Counted from the stretch's first letter, positions 26,215-36,668 are shown. The stretch: DNA of 64,000 bases from an uncultured Ruegeria sp. (GCF_947500045.1 NZ_CANMQQ010000003.1:1-64000); one strand, 5' to 3'. The notes: generated by a model not told the origin, from the sequence alone. A program made the numbers and translations.

Positions 26215-28458
26215 CTAAGCTGGATTCTGACCTTTATTAACAGAATCCGCAGCGGCCGCGCCTACGGCTGCTTTTTGTTCTTCCGACAGGTTTTCGTTAT
26301 CATCCAGGCCCGGAATCGCAACGCGAACTTCGCGGCGGGCAAAGTCGATACCGTTTGCATTGAACTCGGCCTTGACCCGGTTAAAGATCTCTTTGCGCAG
26401 TGTGAACTGCTTACCGGGTAGGGCCATGAACTTACCCCGGATGATCATGCCAACATCGTCAAAGTCGAAGACGCCCTGAGACTTGAACGGTTGCAGGAAA
26501 CCATCCTTGTGGGTTTCATCGGCCATCATCTCGGCACCGATCTTCTTGAAGATCTTCTTGACCTTGTTGGGGTCGGTGTCGAAAGGCACGGTGAACTTCA
26601 GCTTCATGATAACCCAGTCGCGGCTGAAATTGGTCAGCTTCTGAATCTCGCCATAGGGAATCGTGTGAACTGGACCACGGTGGTGACGCAGCTGCATGGA
26701 CCGGATCGATATTTTCTCGACCGTTCCCATGGTGCCGCCGACATCGACATATTCGCCGACACGGAACGCGTCATCGATCAGGAAGAAGACACCGCCGACG
26801 ATATCAGCCACCAATTTCTGCGCACCAAAGCCGATGGCCAGACCCAAAACACCGGCACCGGCCAGAAGCGGGGTGATGTTGATCCCCAACGCACCCAGAG
26901 CCAGCAGGCCGAAGATTACTGCGATCGTCGCCTGAGCGGTGATCCTCAGCAACGGCAGTACGGTGGCCAGCCGAGAGCCGCCCGCGCCGCCGCCTTCGCC
27001 ACCGGCTTCTTCGTCCAAAGCCTCGGCAGCGGTCTGTTCCTTCGCCAGACGGCGATTGATCCACAGCGAGACGACCTCGTTCATGATGTAGCCGACCGCA
27101 ATGATCAGCAGGAACTCGATGACCGCGCCGCCAACCTCAGCTCCGATGCCAGCCGACGCGATGTGGCGCAGGTCAAGTTGCCAGGTACGAGAAATCATGA
27201 AGACAACAAACAATCCGGCCAGAACGCGACCAATCCGGATGTAGCTGCGCTTGGTCGACCGATACGCTTTTTCAGCCAGCGGACCTTCACCCAACATCGG
27301 GGGCTGAAGATGACGTACGAGCCCGCGAATGAGCGTATCCAACGCCGGGGCAATCAACAGCCAGAACATTGTTGTGAAATGTGGCCCCTTAGAGAGCAAA
27401 GCGAGGGTCGCGGGATCACGCTGGGCAATCAGAAACTCGACAAGCAGCCAGATGACGGCTGAAACGCCGATGGCGAAATAGGGGTAATAGTGGGCGACTT
27501 CCTCGTCGAATTTGGTGTGATCCGGGTCGGTGCCCAGCATCATCTGAGACAACCCCTCCCGCGCTGTCCAGGCGATCACGCCGATATAGATGTGTATCGC
27601 AGCGTTGAGCCAGAAACCAATCCGGGTATCCGCAGGTGTGACGCCGTTGAGCGCATTGAACCGAACGACGAACAAGGTTAGCCCGACCAGAATAAGGAGG
27701 CCAATCAGATTTCGGTGCAGGTATTTCGCCCAATGATCATCAATGTTGACCAGCCGATAATGCGGTTTGTTGGGGGCCAGAATGAACCGTGAGGCTGCCG
27801 AGCCCAGTCGTGGAATCCAAATCAGGTAGAACACAAATGGGGCAGCAAACGTAATCTGTTCTGTCGTCAACAGACCGCGCCCAAGCGCGCGTATCACGAC
27901 ATAGAACACAACCAACCCGGCGATCTCGCGGCAGAACCGGCGGAACAGATACCGCACAGCACCCCAAAGGTCTGCATCCTCTTCTCCACCCGCGTGTTCA
28001 TGCCATTTCCGGGTAAGCAGGCCAAACAGTTTCTCGGCGGCGTATCCGGCAACCAGAACCATCAAGATTAGCCCAAAAAGCTTGAACACACCGGTTGACC
28101 CGAACGTCGTTGAGAAATTGTCGAACGCTTTGATTTGCGCGCTGACGATATTGGGTAACGTCGTCAGAACTTGAGTCCACGATGTGACCATCTCAGCCCA
28201 GATCTCGTGGATCTCGGTCAGAGGGTCCTCGTGGCCTTCACTTTCTGCGGCCTGTTTTTCTGCAACGGCATCAAGACGTTCCAGCAGGATTGCGCGCACT
28301 TGGTCATCGGACATCCGTGCAACCAGATCGTCGACCTGCTCAGGCGTCAGATCGTCGGGTATTGTAACGGTCGACGTGCCAGTGGTTTGTGCATGAAGCG
28401 GAACTGACAGAAATATGACAGTTACCATCGCCAGCAATAGGCGGATTGAGTGGAACAT
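26215..28458 (-). CDS. Large MscS-family mechanosensitive channel
   Basis: The 747-residue inner-membrane protein has a signal peptide (MFHSIRLLLAMVTVIFLSVPLHAQ) and a periplasmic linker. About ten membrane segments follow, and then a C-terminal MscS core. The pore helix and first beta domain are clear in PLLAGAGVLGLAIGFGAQK and DDAFRVGEYVDVGGTMGTVEKI, then RHHRGPVHTIPYGEIQKLTNFSRDW. MscS-type channels release solutes on osmotic downshift. Its size places it with the larger MscK/YbdG-like members. A Gly/Glu-rich loop (about residues 490-500) precedes the core. ATG 28458 has GAGG upstream. Confidence 0.92.
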   Translation of the reverse strand: MFHSIRLLLAMVTVIFLSVPLHAQTTGTSTVTIPDDLTPEQVDDLVARMSDDQVRAILLERLDAVAEKQAAESEGHEDPLTEIHEIWAEMVTSWTQVLTTLPNIVSAQIKAFDNFSTTFGSTGVFKLFGLILMVLVAGYAAEKLFGLLTRKWHEHAGGEEDADLWGAVRYLFRRFCREIAGLVVFYVVIRALGRGLLTTEQITFAAPFVFYLIWIPRLGSAASRFILAPNKPHYRLVNIDDHWAKYLHRNLIGLLILVGLTLFVVRFNALNGVTPADTRIGFWLNAAIHIYIGVIAWTAREGLSQMMLGTDPDHTKFDEEVAHYYPYFAIGVSAVIWLLVEFLIAQRDPATLALLSKGPHFTTMFWLLIAPALDTLIRGLVRHLQPPMLGEGPLAEKAYRSTKRSYIRIGRVLAGLFVVFMISRTWQLDLRHIASAGIGAEVGGAVIEFLLIIAVGYIMNEVVSLWINRRLAKEQTAAEALDEEAGGEGGGAGGSRLATVLPLLRITAQATIAVIFGLLALGALGINITPLLAGAGVLGLAIGFGAQKLVADIVGGVFFLIDDAFRVGEYVDVGGTMGTVEKISIRSMQLRHHRGPVHTIPYGEIQKLTNFSRDWVIMKLKFTVPFDTDPNKVKKIFKKIGAEMMADETHKDGFLQPFKSQGVFDFDDVGMIIRGKFMALPGKQFTLRKEIFNRVKAEFNANGIDFARREVRVAIPGLDDNENLSEEQKAAVGAAAADSVNKGQNPA

Positions 28459-28559
28459 GAGATTGCCCTCGAACACGAATTATAATTGTTTTTCCGGATC
28501 ATAGGCCCGGGTGTTCGATTTTCCCAGTATTATTCTCTGAGTTGACTTACAACTTGCGC

Positions 28560-28588
28560 AAAAAAAAGGCCGAGCACTAAGCTCGGCC
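28560..28588 (-). terminator. Rho-independent terminator downstream of LysR gene
   Basis: The stem GGCCGAGC (28568-28575) / GCTCGGCC (28581-28588) has a 5-base loop and on the minus strand is followed by eight T. It lies 140 bp beyond the LysR stop codon, giving an unusually long 3' untranslated region. Confidence 0.9.
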
Positions 28589-28727
28589 GTAGTCCAACAG
28601 GGAGGTATGAAGATGATGAGCGTTACAGCATCACCGCCTTCAATTGCTCATTTAGGGATCAGTTTGTTAACGATCAAGGCCTATTAGGCAATCTAAGCAT
28701 CATGCCCGCTATGCCCTGAGCGCATGG

Positions 28728-29636
28728 CTAGAGTTTGCCCATTTGCCTCAGTTGCTTGCGGTGGGCGATGATTTCATCCTGAACGAAATCACGAAAGGCC
28801 GATATCCGCTTGGAATGGCGCAACTCTTCTGGATAGGCAAGGTAAACCGGGACATCTGCGGTTTCAATATCAGACAGGATTGGAACCAGATCGGGGAAGT
28901 CCTCGGTCACATAATCGGGCAGGACCCCAATCCCAAGGTCATGGAGCACACCCTGTAGAACCCCGAAATAGTTGTTCACAGTTAAAAGCGAGCCCGGGTT
29001 ATACGTCATAAGGTGTTTGACCATCGAGGCACTGGCACCAACCTGGGGTGCAGAAGGGGTCTGGCAGATCAGCCTGTGTTTGGCGATTTCTTCCAGCGTT
29101 TCAGGTTTGCCACCATGGCTGTCCAGATAGGTCTTTGTTGCATAAAGCATCATCTGCACTGTCATCAGACGTTTGCGTACCAAATCGGCCTGGCTGGGTT
29201 CTTTCATGCGAATGGCAACGTCTGCCTCGCGCATGGGCAAATCCAATACACGCTCTTCCAGCATCAGATCGACATTGAGATCAGGATATTGTTCGTAAAG
29301 TTTGGGTAGACGCGGCGCGAGCCAAAGGGTGCCAAAGCCGAATGTCGTGGTGACGCGCAACACACCAAAAACTTCATCCTCGCTATCGCGGATTCTTGCA
29401 GCGGCGGTATCCAGTCGTTTCGACATGGCCGAGGTTGCATCAAACAGCAACTCGCCTTGTTCGGTCAGAATCAGGCCGCGCGCGTGTCGGTGAAACAGGG
29501 TCGCATCCAGTGATTCTTCGAGCGCACGAATCTGTCTGCTCACAGCAGATTGAGACAAATTCAGCTTGTCTCCTGCATGTGTGAGGCTTCCGGCATCTGC
29601 AACCGCGTGAAATATTCTGAGCTTGTCCCAATCCAT
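28728..29636 (-). CDS. LysR-family transcriptional regulator
   Basis: The 302-residue protein starts MDWDKLRIFHAVADAGSLTHAGDKLNLSQSAVSRQIRALE, a canonical LysR winged HTH, followed by the inducer-binding domain (for example VLRVTTTFGFGTLWLAPRLPKLYEQYPDLNVDL). It is divergent from the indolepyruvate oxidoreductase gene with 169 bp between, so that gene is a candidate target. The 3' side has a 140-base untranslated stretch before the terminator. Confidence 0.92.
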   Translation of the reverse strand: MDWDKLRIFHAVADAGSLTHAGDKLNLSQSAVSRQIRALEESLDATLFHRHARGLILTEQGELLFDATSAMSKRLDTAAARIRDSEDEVFGVLRVTTTFGFGTLWLAPRLPKLYEQYPDLNVDLMLEERVLDLPMREADVAIRMKEPSQADLVRKRLMTVQMMLYATKTYLDSHGGKPETLEEIAKHRLICQTPSAPQVGASASMVKHLMTYNPGSLLTVNNYFGVLQGVLHDLGIGVLPDYVTEDFPDLVPILSDIETADVPVYLAYPEELRHSKRISAFRDFVQDEIIAHRKQLRQMGKL

Positions 29637-29739
29637 CGCCGCAACTTTCGTTATCCTTCGGCAGCCCTATATGAAACACGTAACAAATTCCACAATCAAA
29701 CCGGGAAATCGTTACGGCAAAGGAGAAAATTACTATACA

Positions 29740-29756
29740 GGTCAGCATTCGTGACC
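29740..29756. promoter_or_regulatory. GGTCA-N7-TGACC inverted repeat upstream of the oxidoreductase gene
   Basis: A perfect 5-bp inverted repeat with a 7-bp spacer lies 50 bp before the start at 29806. It directly follows a possible -10 TATACA (29734-29739). The position fits an operator overlapping the transcription start. The regulator is unknown; the divergent LysR is one candidate. Confidence 0.45.
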
Positions 29757-29805
29757 TAATATGAACACAAATGCAGCACACTAATCCGACGAGGGGAGAC
29801 GTCAG

Positions 29806-32800
29806 ATGAGTCAGCCGAAAATCACCTTGAATGATCGGTTCGATCTAACCAAAAGTCCGGTTCTTTTGAATGGAACTCAGGCGTTGGTGCGTCTGATGTT
29901 GATGCAAAAGGAACGCGATCGTGCGATGGGGTTTAACACCGCCGGTCTGGTAACGGGATATCGCGGTTCACCCCTTGGTGCTGTCGACCTGCAAATGTCG
30001 CGTGCAGAAAAGCAACTGACTGAAAGCGATGTGACCTTTCAGTACGGTTTGAACGAAGACCTCGCTGCCACCGCTTTGTGGGGCAGTCAGCAGGCTGGTC
30101 TGCGTGGCGACGGGAAGTACGATGGCGTATTTGGCCTATGGTATGGCAAAGGCCCCGGCGTTGATCGTTCAGGTGACGTTATGCGTCATGCCAACATGGC
30201 AGGTACAGCCCAGCAGGGCGGCGTGCTGATGGCCATGGGCGATGATCACACGGGCGAAAGCTCGACCGTTTTGCATCAATCTGAATGGTCTCTGGTCGAT
30301 ATGTATATGCCGGTGGTCAGCCCGGCAGGCGTTCAGGAGATATTGGACTACGGCATCTATGGCTTTGCCCTCAGCCGGTTTGCCGGGGTCTGGGTCGGGC
30401 TGAAGACGATGAAGGATACAATCGAGGTCACCTCGGTTGTGGACGGACGCCCGGACCGGATGCAGCTTACGATCCCTCAGTTCGATATGCCGGAGGGCGG
30501 TCTCAACATCCGGCTGGGCGATACGCCCCACCTGCAAGAGGCGCGGGTCATTGATTACAAACGCTTTGCGGCCGAGACATTTTCGCACGCGAACAAACTC
30601 GACAAGCGGGTTTGGGGCAAACCCGGTGCCAAGATTGGTTTTGTCGCGGCGGGCAAAAACTGGCTGGACCTGATTCATGCCATGTCGTTGCTGAACATCG
30701 ACGCGGACGAAGCCGAGCGCCTAGGCATAACCACTTATAAGATCGGACAGACTTTCCCCTTGGATATGAAGGGGTTCCACGACTGGGCTGAAGGGTTGGA
30801 CCTGATCGTCATCGTCGAGGAAAAGCGCAAGCTGATCGAAGTTCAAGTCAAAGAGGCCATTTTTGACGACCGACGTGGGCGCCGTGTGTACGGTTGGTAC
30901 AAGGGCGGTGCCGGAACGCTGCATCGGGAAGAGCTGTTCCCGACCAGAGGGGCGCTTGATCCAATCATGATCGCCGAAAAACTTGGCCAGATTCTGGTTG
31001 AGGAAGGCCATGATACCGATGGCGTTCGCGCAGGTCTTGCAAAACTGGACGAGGCACGTCGCGCTGATAATGCCCAGGAAATCGCTGCAAGATTGCCTTA
31101 TTTTTGTTCGGGATGCCCACATAATAGCTCGACCAAGTTGCCTGAAGGCAGCCGGGCCTATGCGGGGATAGGCTGTCACTACATGGTTCAGTGGATGGAT
31201 CGTGAGACCACCGGGTTCACTCAGATGGGTGGTGAGGGGGCAAATTGGGTGGGTGAGGCTCCGTTTTCGACCACCAATCACGTGTTTCAGAATCTCGGTG
31301 ATGGAACCTATAACCATTCGGGTGTTCAGGCGATCCGGGCTGCGTTGGCGGCGGGGACCAACATTACATTCAAGATTCTGTTTAACGATGCCGTCGCTAT
31401 GACTGGTGGGCAGGAAAACGAAGGCGGGCTGAGTGCTGAACGTATCGTGGCCGAAGTCAAGGCTATGGGCGTGAAAGATGTCGCAGTCGTTTACGATGAG
31501 AAAGAGGATGTGAATTTCGGAGCGATGCCTGTCGGTGTCGAAACCTTCGAGCGGTCGGAACTGATGCAGGTTCAGGAAAAGTTCCGTGAAATCGAAGGTG
31601 TATCGGTCATTGTTTACATCCAGACTTGTGCTGCGGAAAAGCGCAGGCGGCGCAAGCGGGGGACGTTCCCGGACCCGGATAAGCGGGTATTTATCAACAC
31701 TGATATCTGCGAAGGTTGTGGGGATTGCGGCGTTCAGTCGAACTGCGTCTCGATCGTGCCGAAGGAAACAGAACTGGGGCGGAAACGCGCCATTGATCAG
31801 TCGAGCTGCAACAAGGATTTCTCGTGCCTGAATGGGTTTTGCCCGTCGTTTGTCACCGTCGAGGGTGCACAGGTCCGCAAAGAGGCGACCACCGATATCG
31901 AGCTGCCCGATCTGCCCGAACCTTCGCTGCCACAAATCGACGGAACGCACAACGTGGTCATCACCGGTGTTGGTGGTACCGGGGTCGTCACGATCGGGGC
32001 GGTTCTTGCACAGGCTGCGCAAATCGACGGTAAAGGTGCGGGTATGATGGAAATGGCAGGCCTCGCGCAAAAAGGCGGTGCCGTTCATATCCATTGTCGT
32101 CTGGCCAACCGGCCCGAAGATATCAGCGCAATCCGTGTCGCCACGGGCGAGGCGCATGCGTTGATCGGCGGTGATCTGGTGGTCTCGGCTGGGGCTAAAA
32201 CACTGGGTCTGACTCAGACCGGGCAGACCGGAGCGGTGGTGAACAATCATGAGATCATCACCGGTGACTTTACGCGTGATACCGAATTCACGATACCCAG
32301 CGATCAGCTTGAACTCGCCTTGCAGGCGCGTCTGAAAGATGGGGTGGTTCTGTTCGATGCCACCGATCTGTCGCGGGCTGTGATGGGGGACTCGATCTAT
32401 TCCAACATGATGATCTTTGGCGCAGCGTGGCAGCGCGGTCTGCTGCCGATCAGTCATCAGTCAATCATGGAAGCGATTGCGCTGAATGGCGCGGCGGTCG
32501 AACGCAACAAACGAGCATTCGAAGTTGGTCGCTGGGCGGTGACCCATCCCGAAGATGTCTCCAACATTCTACAACCGAACGTGGCAGAGTTGCCAAAGAC
32601 GCTGGATCAGGTGATCGATTTCCGCGCAGCGCATTTGACAGACTATCAGGGCAAGCGATTGGCGAAGCGCTATCGCAAACTGGTTGAGAGCGTTGAGGAT
32701 CAAGACGTCCGTGAGGCAGTTGCCAAAGGATACCATAAGCTATTGTCATATAAGGATGAATACGAGGTCGCACGGTTGCTGCTAGACAGTCGCCAGAAGG

Positions 32801-33225
32801 CGGAGGCCGAGTTTGATGGTGACTTCAAGATGACCTTCCATCTTGCGCCGCCGACCTTAGGCACAAAGGGGGTGAATGGGCGGCCAGCCAAGAAGGCGTT
32901 TGGCGAATGGTTTCTGCGGCCGTTGAAGATTTTGACGAAACTGAAAGCGCTGCGCGGTACGCCGTTGGATGTTTTCGGATATACGGCTGAACGCAAAATG
33001 GAACGCGCTCTGATCCGTCAGTACGAGCAGGATATGAAAGAAGTCCTGCCTATTCTGACACCTGAGATACGTGATGCGGTTGCGGCTCTTGCGGCTCTGC
33101 CCTTGGATATTCGCGGGTTTGGTCCGGTTCTGGTGGCGAATGAGGCTAAGGCTGCGAAACGACGCGAAGATTTGCTTGCCGTGATCCGAGAGGGCGGGCC
33201 TGTATTGACGGCTGCGGCAGAGTGA
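29806..33225 (+). CDS. Fused indolepyruvate ferredoxin oxidoreductase
   Basis: This 1139-residue enzyme oxidatively decarboxylates aryl or branched 2-oxo acids to acyl-CoA with ferredoxin. It has an N-terminal pyruvate-ferredoxin-type domain (TAGLVTGYRGSPLGAVD) and a TPP-binding domain with CSGCPHNSST and GIGCHYMVQWMDRETTGFTQMGGEGANWVG. A 4Fe-4S region follows (CEGCGDCGVQSNC near 634-646, CLNGFC near 673). Last comes the gamma-type domain (VVITGVGGTGVVTIGAVLAQAA, about 725 on). Alpha, beta and gamma functions are thus in one chain, as in many proteobacteria. The promoter region is shared with a divergent LysR gene. Confidence 0.95.
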   Translation: MSQPKITLNDRFDLTKSPVLLNGTQALVRLMLMQKERDRAMGFNTAGLVTGYRGSPLGAVDLQMSRAEKQLTESDVTFQYGLNEDLAATALWGSQQAGLRGDGKYDGVFGLWYGKGPGVDRSGDVMRHANMAGTAQQGGVLMAMGDDHTGESSTVLHQSEWSLVDMYMPVVSPAGVQEILDYGIYGFALSRFAGVWVGLKTMKDTIEVTSVVDGRPDRMQLTIPQFDMPEGGLNIRLGDTPHLQEARVIDYKRFAAETFSHANKLDKRVWGKPGAKIGFVAAGKNWLDLIHAMSLLNIDADEAERLGITTYKIGQTFPLDMKGFHDWAEGLDLIVIVEEKRKLIEVQVKEAIFDDRRGRRVYGWYKGGAGTLHREELFPTRGALDPIMIAEKLGQILVEEGHDTDGVRAGLAKLDEARRADNAQEIAARLPYFCSGCPHNSSTKLPEGSRAYAGIGCHYMVQWMDRETTGFTQMGGEGANWVGEAPFSTTNHVFQNLGDGTYNHSGVQAIRAALAAGTNITFKILFNDAVAMTGGQENEGGLSAERIVAEVKAMGVKDVAVVYDEKEDVNFGAMPVGVETFERSELMQVQEKFREIEGVSVIVYIQTCAAEKRRRRKRGTFPDPDKRVFINTDICEGCGDCGVQSNCVSIVPKETELGRKRAIDQSSCNKDFSCLNGFCPSFVTVEGAQVRKEATTDIELPDLPEPSLPQIDGTHNVVITGVGGTGVVTIGAVLAQAAQIDGKGAGMMEMAGLAQKGGAVHIHCRLANRPEDISAIRVATGEAHALIGGDLVVSAGAKTLGLTQTGQTGAVVNNHEIITGDFTRDTEFTIPSDQLELALQARLKDGVVLFDATDLSRAVMGDSIYSNMMIFGAAWQRGLLPISHQSIMEAIALNGAAVERNKRAFEVGRWAVTHPEDVSNILQPNVAELPKTLDQVIDFRAAHLTDYQGKRLAKRYRKLVESVEDQDVREAVAKGYHKLLSYKDEYEVARLLLDSRQKAEAEFDGDFKMTFHLAPPTLGTKGVNGRPAKKAFGEWFLRPLKILTKLKALRGTPLDVFGYTAERKMERALIRQYEQDMKEVLPILTPEIRDAVAALAALPLDIRGFGPVLVANEAKAAKRREDLLAVIREGGPVLTAAAE

Positions 33226-33303
33226 AGCTTCACAAGCCTGTCACGCGAGCTATGCAAAATGGATCCTCGGCTTTATCTACTCGGTAAACAATCGGAGGAA
33301 CCT

Positions 33304-34182
33304 ATGCCCTCGCGCCATCATGTCGCCCGTGACATTTCATATGCCCACTCAGCCGAAACGCGGGGTGGGCGTATGCTGATCAAGTTGATGGAAAACACTA
33401 CGGGCCGAATGCGCCTGATCCGTCGTGCGGACGGGTATGATCAGGACGTCGCGCAGGGTCGTGATTTCTGGTCTGTGATGGTGGATCGCTATGGGCTGAC
33501 TTTGGATGTGGTGGGCGGTGCGTTATCGAACATTCCCAAAGACGGTCCACTCATTTTGATCGCCAATCACCCCTATGGCATCCTGGACGGGTTGATGATG
33601 GGGCATATCCTCTCCCAGACGCGCGGAGACTTTCGCCTTCTGGCCAATCATGTCTTTCGCAAAGCCGAAGACCTGGACCGGATCGTCCTGCCAATCTCGT
33701 TTGACGCCACGAAAGAGGCGATGAGGCTGAACCTTGAAACGCGTAAGACCGCTTTGAACTATCTCAGCGATGGCGGGGCAATCGGGATTTTTCCGGGTGG
33801 CACTGTCAGCACTGCGGTCAAACCGTTTGCGCATCCCATGGATCCGGGGTGGCGCGGGTTTACCGCTCGCATGGTTGCCAAGTCGAATGCGACCGTGGTG
33901 CCGGTGTTCTTCGACGGTCACACCTCACGACTGTTTCAGATTGCGAGCCATCTGCACAACACCTTGCGGATGGGTTTGCTGATCAAAGAGTTCAAAAAAC
34001 GCGTCGACACCCCGGTCCGTGTCGTCGTCGGAGACCCGATCGGGCGCGATATTCTGGACCCACTGGGCAGGGATACGCGCAAGATGATGGATTTCCTGCG
34101 CAAAGCCACGTATGAGCTGTCTCCAGAGCCACTAAAGTCCTATGACTATGGCTATGAATTTGAGGAACGGCATCGCGCCTGA
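33304..34182 (+). CDS. PlsC-like acyltransferase
   Basis: The 292-residue protein has the glycerolipid acyltransferase motif I as NHPYGILDG (His and Asp four residues apart) and a motif III-like [13 protein letters not shown], where the usual FPEG is FPGG. It probably acylates a lysophospholipid or ornithine-lipid-type acceptor at the inner membrane. The start is ATG 33304 with GGAGG 5 bases upstream; the frame is open from 33259. It is followed 8 bp later by murI, possibly in one operon. Confidence 0.87.
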   Translation: MPSRHHVARDISYAHSAETRGGRMLIKLMENTTGRMRLIRRADGYDQDVAQGRDFWSVMVDRYGLTLDVVGGALSNIPKDGPLILIANHPYGILDGLMMGHILSQTRGDFRLLANHVFRKAEDLDRIVLPISFDATKEAMRLNLETRKTALNYLSDGGAIGIFPGGTVSTAVKPFAHPMDPGWRGFTARMVAKSNATVVPVFFDGHTSRLFQIASHLHNTLRMGLLIKEFKKRVDTPVRVVVGDPIGRDILDPLGRDTRKMMDFLRKATYELSPEPLKSYDYGYEFEERHRA

Positions 34183-34190
34183 AGGGGCAA

Positions 34191-35000
34191 ATGGCAGTAG
34201 GTATCTTTGATTCCGGGTTGGGCGGTCTGACCGTCCTGAACGCCGCGCAGAAACGTCTGCCCGACGTGGATTTTCTGTATTATGCGGATAGCGCGCACGC
34301 GCCATATGGCGTGCGCGATGCTGAAGATATTTTCAACCTGACCCGCACCGCCGTGCAGGATCTGTGGGATCGCGGCTGCAACCTGGTGATTCTGGCTTGC
34401 AACACTGCCAGCGCCGCCGCTTTGCGCCGGATGCAGGAGGCTGGTGTACCCGAGGGCAAGCGCGTGTTGGGCGTATTCGTGCCTCTGATCGAGGCGCTGA
34501 CGGAACGGCAATGGGGCGACAATTCTCCACCGCGCGAAGTTCAGATTCAGCATGTGGCGTTGTTTGCAACGCCTGCAACGGTGTCCAGCCGCGCGTTTCA
34601 GCGGGAACTGGCATTCCGGGCGATTGGTGTGGATGTCGAAGCGCAGGCCTGCGGCGGCGTAGTCGATGCCATCGAAGAGGGCGATTTAATTCTGGCCGAA
34701 GCCTTGGTGCGCAGCCATGTGGACGCACTGAAACGCAAGATGCCGGAACCGCAAGCGGCGATTCTGGGTTGTACGCATTACCCATTGATGGCCGAAGCGT
34801 TCCAACAGGCACTTGGCTCGGATGTGAAAGTTTACAGCCAGGGAGACTTAGTCGCCGAGAGTCTAGCGGACTACCTGCAACGCCACCCAAATATGATAGG
34901 TGAGGGCGCAGGCAGATATTTGACAACGGGCAAGCCAGGTGTCGTGACGGATCGTGCGACGCAATTTCTCCGACGACAAATCTCGTTTGAAGCCGCCTGA
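34191..35000 (+). CDS. murI: Glutamate racemase
   Basis: MurI makes D-glutamate for peptidoglycan. The 269-residue protein has [13 protein letters not shown] at the start and the two catalytic cysteine motifs, [12 protein letters not shown] (Cys about 66) and [10 protein letters not shown] (Cys about 190). It follows the acyltransferase gene by 8 bp. Length and motifs are normal for the family. Confidence 0.96.
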   Translation: MAVGIFDSGLGGLTVLNAAQKRLPDVDFLYYADSAHAPYGVRDAEDIFNLTRTAVQDLWDRGCNLVILACNTASAAALRRMQEAGVPEGKRVLGVFVPLIEALTERQWGDNSPPREVQIQHVALFATPATVSSRAFQRELAFRAIGVDVEAQACGGVVDAIEEGDLILAEALVRSHVDALKRKMPEPQAAILGCTHYPLMAEAFQQALGSDVKVYSQGDLVAESLADYLQRHPNMIGEGAGRYLTTGKPGVVTDRATQFLRRQISFEAA

Positions 35001-35094
35001 CCAAGGTCAAGGACGGCGCTTTTCCCATTTCGTAATTCGTTGACCGTCACAGCGGCGGTCACCCCATGTGACACATGAATGAAAGAGGTCTGAC

Positions 35095-36123
35095 ATGACC
35101 CATAAAATCGCAATTCTGGGTGCTTCCGGCTATACCGGCGCAGAACTGGTGCGGCTAATCGCCGGTCATCCGAATATGGAAATCAAAGCTCTGGCCGCCG
35201 AGCGCAAGGCCGGGCAAACCATGGCGCAGGTGTTTCCGCATTTGCGCCATATGGACTTGCCCGTGCTCTGCAAGATTTCCGAGATCGACTTTTCGCAGAT
35301 CGACCTGTGCTTCTGCGCCCTACCGCACAAGACCAGCCAGGAGGTCATCCGCGAGCTGCCCGATACTCTGAAAATAGTGGACCTTTCTGCGGATTTCCGG
35401 CTGCGGGATGGCGATGAATACCAGAAATGGTACGGCAACCCACATGCCGCGCTTGGGCATCAGGCAGAGGCCGTCTATGGCCTGACCGAATTCTACCGTG
35501 ATAAGATTCAAACCGCGCGGCTGGTCGCCGGGACCGGGTGTAATGCCGCGACTGGGCAGTATGTATTGCGGCCGCTGGTATCGGCGGGTGTGATTGATTT
35601 GGATGACATCATTCTGGACCTCAAATGCACGGTGTCGGGCGCAGGGAGAGCACTAAAAGAAAACCTACTGCATGCAGAGCTTAGCGAAGGTGCGAACGCT
35701 TATGCGGTGGGGGGCACCCACCGGCATCTGGGTGAGTTCGATCAGGAGCTCTCGGAAATCGCAGGGCGTACGGTACATGTGCAGTTTACGCCACATCTGA
35801 TCCCGGCCAATCGGGGTATTCTGGCCACGACCTACGTAAAGGGTGATCCGCAGAGCGTTTATGAAACGCTGCAGTCAGCTTACGACGCCGAGCCCTTCAT
35901 AAAGGTTCTGCCTTTTGGTGAAACACCGTCAACCCACCATGTTCGGGGGTCAAACTTCTGCCACATCGGGGTTGCCAGTGATCGGATCGAACGTCGCGCG
36001 ATCGTCGTTGCTGCACTGGATAATCTGACAAAAGGTAGCAGTGGGCAGGCCTTGCAGAACGCCAACCTGATGTTAGGTGAAGATGAAACCCTGGGCCTGA
36101 TGATGGCCCCACTGTTCCCGTGA
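35095..36123 (+). CDS. argC: N-acetyl-gamma-glutamyl-phosphate reductase
   Basis: ArgC catalyses the NADPH-dependent third step of arginine synthesis. The 342-residue protein begins with the Rossmann loop [15 protein letters not shown], has [10 protein letters not shown], and the active-site Cys in [12 protein letters not shown] near residue 150. The region around this Cys differs from the common NPGCYPT and appears to be the variant used in this bacterial group. It precedes ccmE by 7 bp, so arginine and cytochrome genes may be cotranscribed. Confidence 0.95.
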   Translation: MTHKIAILGASGYTGAELVRLIAGHPNMEIKALAAERKAGQTMAQVFPHLRHMDLPVLCKISEIDFSQIDLCFCALPHKTSQEVIRELPDTLKIVDLSADFRLRDGDEYQKWYGNPHAALGHQAEAVYGLTEFYRDKIQTARLVAGTGCNAATGQYVLRPLVSAGVIDLDDIILDLKCTVSGAGRALKENLLHAELSEGANAYAVGGTHRHLGEFDQELSEIAGRTVHVQFTPHLIPANRGILATTYVKGDPQSVYETLQSAYDAEPFIKVLPFGETPSTHHVRGSNFCHIGVASDRIERRAIVVAALDNLTKGSSGQALQNANLMLGEDETLGLMMAPLFP

Positions 36124-36130
36124 GGAAGGC

Positions 36131-36577
36131 ATGAAAACGCTTAAGAAACGTCGTCGAGTTCAAGTTATTCTAATGGCTGTCGTAGCCTTGGTGCTGGCGA
36201 CGGGTCTAATCGGATATGCGATGCGCGATGGCATCAACTTTTTCCGTTCTCCAAGTCAGGTGATCGCCGAACCGCCCAAGCCGACTGAAGTGTTCCGCAT
36301 TGGCGGGCTTGTCGAGGAAGGTTCGATCATACGAGGGCAGGGCGAGACGGTGTATTTTGTCGTTACGGATGGCGGCGAAAGCGTCAAGGTCGCATTTACT
36401 GGTGTTCTGCCTGATCTGTTCTCTGAAAATCAGGGCATGGTCGGTACGGGCAGCTATGTGGATAACGTGTTTGAAGCCACTGAAATCCTTGCAAAACACG
36501 ACGAAACTTACATGCCGAAAGAGGTCGTGGACGCGCTGAAAGAGCAGGGCGTTTACAAGGAGGCCGGAGATAGCTGA
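36131..36577 (+). CDS. ccmE: Cytochrome c maturation heme chaperone CcmE
   Basis: CcmE binds heme covalently in the periplasm and passes it to the CcmF/CcmH lyase. The 148-residue protein has a basic N terminus (MKTLKKRRRVQ), one membrane anchor (about 12-32), a beta-barrel domain with FRIGGLVEEGSI, and the heme-binding His 123 in LAKHDETYMP, with the nearby Tyr. The ccmF and ccmH genes follow after a two-gene insertion (36727-37907). Confidence 0.96.
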   Translation: MKTLKKRRRVQVILMAVVALVLATGLIGYAMRDGINFFRSPSQVIAEPPKPTEVFRIGGLVEEGSIIRGQGETVYFVVTDGGESVKVAFTGVLPDLFSENQGMVGTGSYVDNVFEATEILAKHDETYMPKEVVDALKEQGVYKEAGDS

Positions 36578-36628
36578 ATGCAGCTATGCTGCATGCCTCG
36601 GACGGCAGTGTTTTTGAACAGAAAAAGC

Positions 36629-36668
36629 AGGGCGTTGCGTGTGAAAGGCAGGCAACGCCCTTTGTTTT
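36629..36668 (+). terminator. Rho-independent terminator after ccmE
   Basis: The arms AGGGCGTTGC (36629-36638) and GCAACGCCCT (36652-36661) are perfect, followed by TTGTTTTTC. It separates ccmE transcription from the endolysin gene. Confidence 0.9.

Noticed and set aside
26491..27462. 323-codon plus-strand reading frame
   Set aside because: It is antisense to the MscS-like channel; its composition is that of a shadow frame in a GC-rich gene.
30721..32457. 578-codon minus-strand reading frame
   Set aside because: It is antisense to the well-supported indolepyruvate oxidoreductase gene, and its translation is His/Arg/Gln-rich without any recognisable domain.
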